In this document: positions 38,544 through 46,788 of the stretch, piece after piece | How the letters are laid out: the number at the start of each line of letters is the position of its first letter | How positions within the stretch are numbered: the first letter of the stretch is position 1 | Notes under the pieces: generated by a model | Told to the model about the DNA's origin: nothing | What the model saw: the letters and a program-made list of their open reading frames with translations, nothing else | Database searches by the model: none | Made by a program: the position numbers and the translations under genes | Source of the DNA: Antedon mediterranea | Taxonomy: Eukaryota > Echinodermata > Crinoidea > Comatulida > Antedonidae | Assembly: GCF_964355755.1 (NCBI RefSeq) | Contig: NC_092673.1 | Span: forward strand, 16,683,001-16,747,000 | DNA: 64,000 bases | Direction: 5' to 3'

Positions 38544-40150
38544 GAGTTTTCTCGTATAGGCGTGTGTATCGATTTTATTTTGTTTCCTAACATCTCTTTG
38601 AAAACCCTATCGGTGACCGTTTGCTGCTTCACTCCAAGAGGAAGAATGATTGACGAATCCTTTTCAATCTCGACAACTAAATGACCGTCTGTCGTTTGTC
38701 GATGCGTTGGAAACAATGACACCAAGAATCGACGTTCTCTGTCGTTGTAAACTCTAAACTCTACCGACGACGACGATGACGACGACGACGATGACGAAGG
38801 TTTTCGATACAGATTCAATGCTGATCGAACAAACACGACCGCTAACGTGCCGTCTGCGTTGTCAATCAACAGGTTCATATGATCAACTGTTATGTTTGCG
38901 CCACTTTCTTGAAACACCACATCTCCAACTAGCGTTTGAAAGTCTCTGTAAAACAAATGAACGACATTCTGCGCAACCATCTTCACCGATAACATGTCCA
39001 TAGATTCGATGTTGGTGCGCTGTGATTGAACGTCGTTCTTCAACACTAGAAACGACTTTCTGTTCTCCGGTATTGGATTTAAATTGTCAACAAGCCGATC
39101 GATAAAACGTTCACCGAGAACACTTCGATATCGATCCAGTATAGGCAGTTCATCGGACGGCTGGCATTCCAGAGCCTTACATATGTTCATGTCAGAGTTT
39201 ACGTACGTGTACCAGTAAGCCGTTTCGAATTTTGTCATACCACCTCTTATCTTCACAAATTGTCTGCAGAGGCCGACAAGAGTGTGTAATATCTTCGACT
39301 TTTGCCCAGTGTCTCCAAGTCTTTTCATGTCTGTGTATTGCACCTCATCAAATTGTTGGCATTCGTTGTACATTGTGGCCGTCACCACGGTCATTGCGGC
39401 AGAAAACACGTCCGATTCACTATTCAGCAGTTTCACCACTCTGTCTGTCATCACGTGACTGATATCTCGATACCCTATGGACACTAGTCTTTCTACGCTG
39501 CGCACTCCTCCGAATCCAGTGTCAACGTCCATTGTGTAGATCGGCATGTCCGATGGTATGTACGCGGAGGCTATCGATTCTCCGTGAACGCATCCAACAC
39601 CTCCAAATAAGCCGACCTTTTTGCTCGATTCAAATTCGATCATTTTTCGACGATGTACTTCGGCCGAACCAAAATCAATAAACTTGAATCGGCCCTGCCG
39701 TCTGTTGTACGTCACATTCCTGATGGTTATGTCGTTATGTGCGACTCCTATCTTGTCCAGAAAAGCAAGCCCCTCGCCAACATGTCGATAAAGTGTAAGC
39801 ACGCACGGCAACATTTGCATTGTCATCCGTATTGTAAACAAGTCAAAACCTTCGTTTGTCATGCGCAGACATTGAGTCACTCCTGAATCGACGACTGCCT
39901 GACATATCTGCGGCGTGTACCGTTTCAATCTGTCAAAGTAGTTTGCGTAAGCTAAAATGAAAGTTTCCTTGTTGAATGTTAAACGTACTCGTGCATCGCT
40001 GCTATTCTGATTGCCACAATGTAATTTTTCAACTAAACCAGACTCTATCGAATGGACAACGCCAAAAGAACCTCGGCTGTTCACAGTCACCAACGGATCG
40101 ATTGTATTATCCAATTTGCCAAACGATAAAATCTTTTTTTGACCGTGCAT
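38486..40150 (-). CDS. Protein kinase-like protein 1, 554 aa
   Basis: Started at MHGQKKIL (40150). The kinase core shows a glycine loop (SRGSFGVVHS, about 25-34), a catalytic loop with HND in place of HRD (VAHNDITIRN, about 136-145), and FIDFGSAE (about 157-164). The HNDIT.NV pattern is also seen in the second copy at 45136, so the change is ancestral. The C-terminal 250 residues are outside the kinase fold and contain a serine run (TCG/GAC repeat). Large DNA viruses use such kinases to modify host and viral proteins. Activity is uncertain but the Asp of the catalytic loop and the DFG are present. Confidence 0.68.
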   Translation of the reverse strand: MHGQKKILSFGKLDNTIDPLVTVNSRGSFGVVHSIESGLVEKLHCGNQNSSDARVRLTFNKETFILAYANYFDRLKRYTPQICQAVVDSGVTQCLRMTNEGFDLFTIRMTMQMLPCVLTLYRHVGEGLAFLDKIGVAHNDITIRNVTYNRRQGRFKFIDFGSAEVHRRKMIEFESSKKVGLFGGVGCVHGESIASAYIPSDMPIYTMDVDTGFGGVRSVERLVSIGYRDISHVMTDRVVKLLNSESDVFSAAMTVVTATMYNECQQFDEVQYTDMKRLGDTGQKSKILHTLVGLCRQFVKIRGGMTKFETAYWYTYVNSDMNICKALECQPSDELPILDRYRSVLGERFIDRLVDNLNPIPENRKSFLVLKNDVQSQRTNIESMDMLSVKMVAQNVVHLFYRDFQTLVGDVVFQESGANITVDHMNLLIDNADGTLAVVFVRSALNLYRKPSSSSSSSSSSSVEFRVYNDRERRFLVSLFPTHRQTTDGHLVVEIEKDSSIILPLGVKQQTVTDRVFKEMLGNKIKSIHTPIRENSWCTSKSNLRVKQLPSISS

Positions 40151-40176
40151 TGCCGTCGTGTGCGTCAATCGAATGA

Positions 40177-41409
40177 TTAAGAGAGAATGGCTTTCTGACG
40201 TTTATCTATTTTACCTCGACAAATCGGACACAACAGCAAACTGTTTGAACACGACCAGCAGGCGACCAAATGCGAACATGGAATGAAAAGAACACAAACG
40301 TCAGCGTCCATGCATATCTTACATGTTTTTTTTTCGCGTAAATCGCGCACAACAGATTGCAAATCTTCTTCTTCCTCCACTTCTTCCTCTTCTACCACTG
40401 TTGGTTTATCGTTCACTGGAATCGTGACAGCGTTCAGAAGCTCAAGGCTAGACGTAAAGTTTCCACCGGTTCTCTTCACGTGATCGTTTACAGTAGTCGA
40501 TACATGTTGCATGTCAAAACCCATTTCTAAAACTTTCACAACGATTTCAGAGCGCATTGCAATATCAAACGGACTTTTTGACGAAATAAGAGCCGTCTCG
40601 ATGAAAGGAAAACCTTTTTCGATTCTCAACCAATTGCAGAACGGAAACCACTTTGCATGCTCGATCCAAGGATTATCGTCTAATTGTCAGTCTTTCAGTC
40701 CACCGCCGCAATGGAAACACATTGCCTGGCTCCGATTGATTGCAAAGAATCCGGCCTCGGCTATTCCGTTCGGCGTATGATCGGTAGCCCATACTGTAGT
40801 AAACGTCATTTTTCGAACATTCAAAAGAGCGTATTGTGGATGCATTGCCCGTTGCCTATTGGTGGTGGTGGTGGTGGGGGTCGCCACGGTGGCCGCGGTG
40901 GATAACATGAACTTACACAACGGAAAATGTTTTCTATGCTCTTCGTCGACATTCACTCCTCTTTTCCATCGCTCAAGTAAACCGTTGCAAGAGAAGCATT
41001 CGACTACGTCACAGCATGACCTGTAATAAAATCCAGACTTTGCTAAAGTGCACGCCGATACGATGTGTCCAAATGGCCAGTTTTTAAAAGTCGACAATCT
41101 GACCATATGCGAGTTTGAGTCGACCAAATGTGTTTTACTGCCGATTAAAGGACTGCTGTTACCACATGACATCAGTTTGCACAACGGGAAGTGTTTCTTG
41201 TGCTCTGTATCGGCATCTGCTCCGGCGTTCCATCTCGAAAGTTTACCGTGACAACGGTAACATTCTACCCGGTCGTCTTGCCCCGTATAAAAGAAGCCCG
41301 ACATTGCTAACGATGTAGGCGATATCACGTGTCCCGCAATCCAAAACTCATACGTGGCCAATCGTCTTTCATAACATTCCATCGCGCCTGTATGCACTAT
41401 TTTATTCAT
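40177..41409 (-). pseudogene. Inhibitor-of-apoptosis gene interrupted by an in-frame stop
   Basis: Reading from ATG 41409, residues 14-78 and 104-166 are two full BIR domains, each with the C-x2-C, H, C zinc set (C50, C53, H70, C77; C138, C141, H158, C165). A third BIR begins at about 197 and has its first two cysteines (C231, C234), then meets TGA at 40687-40689. The same frame stays open to 40177 with no nearby ATG, and supplies the missing part of that BIR, a UBA-like region and a C-terminal RING (CKICMDADVCV through CPICRG). The layout is that of cellular IAPs that block caspases. A point change producing the stop is the simplest reading; readthrough or a functional two-BIR product remains possible. 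Confidence 0.75.
40687..41409 (-). CDS. Two-BIR protein as presently encoded, 240 aa
   Basis: This is the part of the IAP gene that can be translated from an ATG without readthrough. It keeps two intact BIR domains, a Thr-rich linker and a fragment of the third BIR. Viral IAPs with only BIR domains can still bind caspases or IAP antagonists, so the short product may retain a function. A CA-rich tract lies immediately upstream of the start on the coding strand. Confidence 0.6.
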   Translation of the reverse strand: MNKIVHTGAMECYERRLATYEFWIAGHVISPTSLAMSGFFYTGQDDRVECYRCHGKLSRWNAGADADTEHKKHFPLCKLMSCGNSSPLIGSKTHLVDSNSHMVRLSTFKNWPFGHIVSACTLAKSGFYYRSCCDVVECFSCNGLLERWKRGVNVDEEHRKHFPLCKFMLSTAATVATPTTTTTNRQRAMHPQYALLNVRKMTFTTVWATDHTPNGIAEAGFFAINRSQAMCFHCGGGLKD

Positions 41410-41506
41410 TTCTGTCTGTGTGCGCGAGCGGGTGTGTGTGTGTGTGTGTGTGTGGCCCGAAGAGTATATATTATAGCAATTTGTAAATTCAGATTCACCA
41501 CACACG
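41410..41506. promoter_or_regulatory. Divergent promoter with GT tract and TATA-like element
   Basis: Only 97 bp separate the start of the minus-strand IAP gene (41409) and the plus-strand gene at 41507. The gap contains a (GT)n run at about 41,429-41,455 and TATATATTATA near 41,464-41,474. It must hold control elements for both genes. Confidence 0.45.
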
Positions 41507-41869
41507 ATGGAGGATTCGATCGCAAAAGAAATGAACACTGTTGTGGAAAATCTGAAATCGATATATTTTAAACAATTCTCTGATATTTTGAATACGATGA
41601 TTAGAAACGGATGCAACGGATGTATTCACGAGCATCCTTCTCAGATCGAACATGATCTATGTTTGATGGCTCCGGATAGAGAGAATATAGAACGTTTCTT
41701 TGACAACATTGTTATCGATAAAGAGGTACTGTTCATAGAATGGTGTCATCAAAATGCTGATTTTCTGGAAAGTTGCTCTAATGTCAACGCCTGGTTCGAA
41801 GTTCTATTGTCGGAAATAAAAGATAGCAACAATTTAATCGATCAAATATACCGTTATAGATTAATTTAA
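41507..41869 (+). CDS. Small Cys/His-motif protein, 120 aa
   Basis: A short acidic helical protein with a central motif C-x2-C-x4-HPSQ-x2-H-x2-C (about 36-52), which looks like a zinc knuckle. From memory, similar CxxC...HPSQ...H...C motifs occur in uncharacterised invertebrate and virus-like frames, but I cannot verify this. The local base composition is AT-richer than in the capsid region, matching the next gene. No function assigned. Confidence 0.45.
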   Translation: MEDSIAKEMNTVVENLKSIYFKQFSDILNTMIRNGCNGCIHEHPSQIEHDLCLMAPDRENIERFFDNIVIDKEVLFIEWCHQNADFLESCSNVNAWFEVLLSEIKDSNNLIDQIYRYRLI

Positions 41870-42001
41870 TTTCTCTTGCGCCGGTATTTTCTTCGGTAGA
41901 TTTGATATGAATTTTTACTCGACATACAACTTGTAATATAGAAACAACTGAATGTATTCTCCTTCATTCATAAGCAAGTCAAACACGAGTGTAGGTGCAG
42001 A

Positions 42002-43142
42002 ATGATTTCATCCAATGATCTGGTGAAAACGACCGCAGAGAAGGTTATGCCTAAGTCAGATGATTTGTTACAGGACGAAAACGCTTCGTTGAAGAAAAGT
42101 GTAAAATGTATACACCTTCTAGAACAGTTGTTGAAAGACCGTGATAAATCGTTGAACCACTTAGAGAAGACGGTAAAAAACTATAAATTATGTATTGAAC
42201 ATCTACAATGGCGCTTACACAAACACAACTTGGACTCATCAGTTGATTTGAAAGAACATGAAATATTCGAGCCTGGTCACGATAAACCGATTTTAATAAG
42301 CTTGTTGAATGACGCTATACGATATAAAAGATTTCTTGACGAGAAGTTTAGCTCCGAAGAGGTAAGACGAAACTAAGTGTGAGAATATTTGTCATGAATT
42401 CGTTAAAATTATCATAGTGGTGTGAGTGTGTGATTTATTATTATTTTTTTTTAATGTTCAGGTTGCCGAAGCAAAAGAAACCATTTCTGTTCTTGAGAAA
42501 GAAGTTAGTAAGCTGTGTGTACAGTTGAAACGGAAAGAGAACGAACTCATTGTTGTTTTAACTAAAATGAGATCCTCAGACGACGAGAAAGATGTAGTAA
42601 TTAGTAAGTTAAAATGTCAGCTACGAGATTATTTTTCACAGCGTAACAATGATGACGCTGTTCGTGACACGTTGAGCTCCGAAATAAGAACATTAAAATC
42701 AAATACTGAACAGTTTGTTGAAGAGAAAAAGAAGATAACAAATGAACTAAAAGCATATGCGCAAAGAGAGAAGGTATGGGTACAGGAAAGAAATATGTGT
42801 TTTGCTCACGCTAGAATTTTACATTCAGAATCAAAGTTCGAAGATGAATGTAAAACGTTGCAAGAACAGGTTCGAAATTTAAGTCGTGAAAATACAGATT
42901 TATGTAGGCAATTAAAAGAGATAATTGTTATGAACACTCGCTGGCAAAAGTACTCTGAACAAAGAGAAGCACACGTTGTGCAGTTGAAACAACAATTGAA
43001 AGTATCTGAAAACAAAGTTTTCAAGAATCATTGCCTTATTTCTGAACTTGAGCGGATGGAAAAAGAGAAACGAAAAAAAGAAATCGATACTGCTGTTCTT
43101 AGTTTGGCAACAGATTTGGGAAAGACATGCGAATTGAATTGA
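42002..43142 (+). CDS. Spliced coiled-coil protein, two exons
   Basis: Exon 1 runs from ATG 42002 to 42361 and ends at AG|GTAAGA; exon 2 begins at 42462 after a polypyrimidine tract and TTCAG. Both junctions are in phase 0, so the splice joins two open frames into about 346 residues. Nearly all of it is heptad-patterned coiled coil (for example ISVLEKEVSKLCVQLKRKENEL). An intron is unusual for this otherwise uninterrupted cluster. The frame ends early at 43140-43142, just after a GAATTGAATT tandem duplication, and a second frame carries on (43127-43414), so the gene is probably frameshifted. It may be a captured host gene. Confidence 0.5.
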
Positions 43143-43414
43143 CTAAACACAATAACAGACTTGATGAAATAATTGGTCAATATCAAGAGACGTATGCGTC
43201 ACTTCAACAATCTTACTTACCTTCTTCTAATACTCCCGATATTCTTGAATTAGTTTGTGATGATGATGATTATGCAGCTGTAGAAGACGGTAATTTGGAT
43301 GAATTATTACAATGTCCTCGTTTTCTGAAAGAGTTTAATATCATAGAACATGTTCAGTTAGTTGATCATTTAGATACATGTGATGTTGATGAATACAATA
43401 ATTCTATCTTATAA
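43127..43414 (+). CDS. Downstream part of the coiled-coil gene, other frame
   Basis: This 95-residue frame continues where the spliced gene stops. It begins inside the end of the previous frame and is acidic at its C-terminus (CDDDDYAAVEDGNLDELL). It has its own ATG at 43127, but the charge and helical pattern continue the upstream coiled coil, so it is better read as the disrupted 3' part of one gene than as a separate gene. Confidence 0.4.
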   Translation: MRIELTKHNNRLDEIIGQYQETYASLQQSYLPSSNTPDILELVCDDDDYAAVEDGNLDELLQCPRFLKEFNIIEHVQLVDHLDTCDVDEYNNSIL

Positions 43415-45078
43415 AATCTGTGCTGTTTTTTGTTTTTATTTTTGTTTTTTTTGTTTCTTGCTAACAATCATTAATCAATAATAAAAGAAATTAACATAAT
43501 CTATAGTACGATCTATTCGATAACAATAAAGTGCATTTGGTAATCTAGACGGGTATGTATGCTTTTAATATAAATGATGGCGTGTTTTTCTCTAACACGA
43601 TGTTCTCAATAAAGGAATAATAAATTGATAATAAAGTGTGTATTTTGTAAACTAAACAGTATACAGAATTAAAAGTGTATTCGAAGTTATACTAAACGTA
43701 GAAGACGGCGTGTTTGTTCTCGATAAAGGGATACTGAATTAAACGGCGTATAGTACTAATATTGTAGTCCTGATAACGAAGAAAATAAGTATTGCGCCCT
43801 CTATTGACAGATAATATGACTATTATTATTATATCGTGACAGACAATATACTGTTTTTTTTTTAAACGGGTATAATATTCTTTTATTATAGAAGACGGCG
43901 TGATGTTCTGTAACGCGATGTTGTCGATAAAGGGATAATGAATTGATAAAGGGATAATGAATTGATAATATTGAGTGAGAAGTATAAGGAAAGATCTAGA
44001 AGATTATAAACATATTTTGTATAACAGGATGTATGTTCTCTCTTGTGTGTGTGTAAACTGAATGCTTAAACATTGATGCACACTGTCATTGAGGTCGAAG
44101 TAATCAAAGGCTGTTTTCTAATTGTTGATAATCTATTGAATTCGAAAGTAATCTATTGAATTCGGAAGTGATTTGTTGAAATCGGGTCATATCTTAATTG
44201 CCTTGAAAGAAATATAAAGCAAGTTACATATTTTTGGAAAGCTTAGAGAGTATAAACGTGTACTGCCCTTGGTGAAGAAAGTCTTGAAGATGAGTTTTTC
44301 ATAAATTTTTAATGTCCCAATGTATTATGTACATCGAACGAATACCCATTGAAAAGTTAAAGAATCAAATGCTTTGACTTCTTACCGAAGTAAAAAAAAA
44401 GATTTTAATTGATTTACTCATCATTATACAACATGCGACGAATGCACGACATGTTATGCCTCTTCAGTTCTCTCTTTGTTGTAAACTGAATGTTTAAATA
44501 TTGACGCGCGCTGTCATTGGCGTCGATGTAAAGCTTTTATTTTTCTAAAACATTATCGACTGAACGCTATGCGTACTATCACATGTTGAATGCTTTAACA
44601 ATAAATGGGCACTGTCCTTGAGAGGGAGGTCTTGAATATGAGTTTTTCATAACACAAAGTTTATTCGAGTTTATAGTAACGGACTTTCTATTTAGAAACA
44701 AATGAGAGAAGATTTGTTAATTGCGTAATACTTTTATTGATTTTTACTTTACCTATATAAAATACAATGTAAACAAAACTAATGCCCATGATTCAGTGAC
44801 AACAAAGTATTGCACCCTATATCTATAATTTATAAAATCGAATTCAATCAATTCACGTTTTATTTCAGAACAAAGTCCATATCATAACACACAACAATAT
44901 TCAATAAATTAATGTAAGTAAGTAAAAAAAAATATATAAAACAAGTCGCACAAAAATGCCGTCGGAAAACCGTCGGTTTTAAATTAGGAGTGAAAAAAAC
45001 ATTTTAATGGCTATACTGTTACGTAAAAAGTATACATGAAATTATGTATACAGAAGTTCAATCCATTTTCTGTGCAAT

Positions 45079-45110
<32 letters not shown>

Positions 45111-45135
45111 ATTTATTTTAAAAAAAAACCAAAAA
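43415..45135. other. Non-coding repeat-rich gap
   Basis: No gene is seen in 1.7 kb. It contains several degenerate copies of an AT-rich unit with GAAGACGGCGTG, GATGTTGTCGATAAAGGGATAATGAATTGATAA and GTAAACTGAATGCTTAAACATTGA landmarks, all of which recur at 49.6-50.3 kb and 51.3-52.0 kb. An (ACT)n run lies at about 45,080-45,110 just past the kinase stop. Confidence 0.7.
43680..44240 (+). repeat. Dispersed non-coding repeat, copy near kinase 2
   Basis: The segment matches 49.78-50.24 kb and 51.48-51.95 kb in the same orientation. At about 44,100 it passes directly from the GAGGTCGAAGTAATC landmark to AAAGGCTGTTTTCTAATTG, two landmarks that lie about 880 bp apart in the 50-kb copy, so one of the copies has lost or gained a segment. 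Confidence 0.65.
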
Positions 45136-46776
45136 TCATCTACATGGTCGTTTAGCAGATGAAACCTCTTCTTCATCATCGGCCACCACCACCGTATTAT
45201 ATTCGGATCTGGATTTTTCGACGCTTACTATGAGCGGTACGTCGTCGTTGACTTTCACATACATTCGGCGTATTCCATCATGTAATTTTAATTTAGCGTT
45301 GGTGCCGAATGAATTCGACAAATGTTTAATGTCCTCGTCGCTGAACACGCAGAATTCTACTGTAGTTGCAATATATTGACTCAGTCTGAGAGCCGACATG
45401 AGAAACGACATGATCAGTTTCCGATCGTTTGACATGATGTGCATATGTTCCACCACCACAACGTTTCGATTCGGGCTTTCGTTGCCAAATTTGATGTCTC
45501 CAATCGAAATGTCATGTTCGTGTACTAGATACACCAATCTATCTTCAACGCGTTTCAACGAAAACTGTTTACCGCCAAACAATACAGTTGAGTCGTGTAG
45601 TTTCGAAGCCGCCTTTTCTAGTTTCGATACACATCGACGTTCCGGTACAGGGTTCAAACATTCTTTTAAAGCGTCCGTAAACTCGACTCCCAAGAACGGA
45701 CTGAATCTATCGATGTATGAATTGTATTTCTTGCTGCTGGAACAATGCGACAGTGAAAATGCGTCGGTCAGTGATCTATCCGGATTCACGTGCGTGTACC
45801 AAAACTGGAGATCACGTTCGTTCATCGGACCACGTAGTTCTACCGAATGTCTACACACCTTAATCAAATTGTTGTACGCAAATTTGTCCTTTTTTAAATC
45901 ACAATAGTCGCTTTGCGTCTCAAACTTATTCCGATTGTTGTCATCATAAAACATTAAAGCCACACTCATCGAGGCGCTGTAAACGTCCGAATTTCGACGC
46001 AACATCTTCACTCGTCTGTCTGACATCACATGACTTATGTCCCTGAAAGGTATCCTTGTCAGTTTCTCCTCACTCCTGACGCACGAATAGTTTGGTTCGG
46101 TGTCGGAAAAGCGTAGTCGACTTCCCGGTGGCAAGTACTTTGACGCCATGGAACCGGTTCGAACGATACCCAAACACCGATGGCCATGTCTCTCTTTCAC
46201 AGAAACGCCAAACGTGCTTGCACCGTGCTTTGTAAACTCGGCAGAACCAAAGTCTATTATACGAAATCGATTATCTAATCGACTATACGCCACGTTCTCG
46301 ATTGTTATGTCGTTGTGAACCACACCTGCGTTTTCGAGAAACGTCAACGCTTTGCAAACATGTAACGAAAGCGTTTTCACGCAAGGCAGAAGCTTGTAAC
46401 AATAGCGTAGCCTGTACAGATTACATCCTTCGTTTCTCATTGTGATTGATATTGCGATGTTACGCCGATAAGAAACTTCGAGCAGACGAGGCGTACACAT
46501 TCGAGCCGCGTCCGTTTGTTTTAAGTGTGCAAGAACCAAAACTTCCTTGTTTCCCGACAAGTTCACGTCTTCATGCTCGAGCGTAGACGTGTGGCTGGCC
46601 GTGAAATCATACAATGTCTTTATCACAACGTGCACGTTTTCTTTAGCTGTCTTCACTTTGCCATGTTTCCCACTTTCTTGAATTCGAATAGCGCCGTACT
46701 TGCCGTTTACAGCCGGTAAACTTTCATACTTTCTCGTTGTTATTTGCGTCTTGTACAGGGGTAGAAATTCAGCCAT
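45136..46776 (-). CDS. Protein kinase-like protein 2, 546 aa
   Basis: Started at MAEFLPLYKT (46776), 12 bp from the divergent gene at 46789. The core shows VVIKTL (candidate ATP-site Lys, about K53), VVHNDITIENV (about 153-163) and RIIDFGSAEF (about 172-181). It is a clear paralogue of the gene at 38486 throughout, including the C-terminal half and the SYIDRFSPFLGVEF/YRSVLGERFIDRL region that precedes a conserved NPVPE/NPIPE stretch. Two such kinases in one insert suggest gene duplication with divergence of targets. Its 3' end reads into a microsatellite. Confidence 0.68.
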   Translation of the reverse strand: MAEFLPLYKTQITTRKYESLPAVNGKYGAIRIQESGKHGKVKTAKENVHVVIKTLYDFTASHTSTLEHEDVNLSGNKEVLVLAHLKQTDAARMCTPRLLEVSYRRNIAISITMRNEGCNLYRLRYCYKLLPCVKTLSLHVCKALTFLENAGVVHNDITIENVAYSRLDNRFRIIDFGSAEFTKHGASTFGVSVKERHGHRCLGIVRTGSMASKYLPPGSRLRFSDTEPNYSCVRSEEKLTRIPFRDISHVMSDRRVKMLRRNSDVYSASMSVALMFYDDNNRNKFETQSDYCDLKKDKFAYNNLIKVCRHSVELRGPMNERDLQFWYTHVNPDRSLTDAFSLSHCSSSKKYNSYIDRFSPFLGVEFTDALKECLNPVPERRCVSKLEKAASKLHDSTVLFGGKQFSLKRVEDRLVYLVHEHDISIGDIKFGNESPNRNVVVVEHMHIMSNDRKLIMSFLMSALRLSQYIATTVEFCVFSDEDIKHLSNSFGTNAKLKLHDGIRRMYVKVNDDVPLIVSVEKSRSEYNTVVVADDEEEVSSAKRPCR

Positions 46777-46788
46777 AGCAGCAGCACA

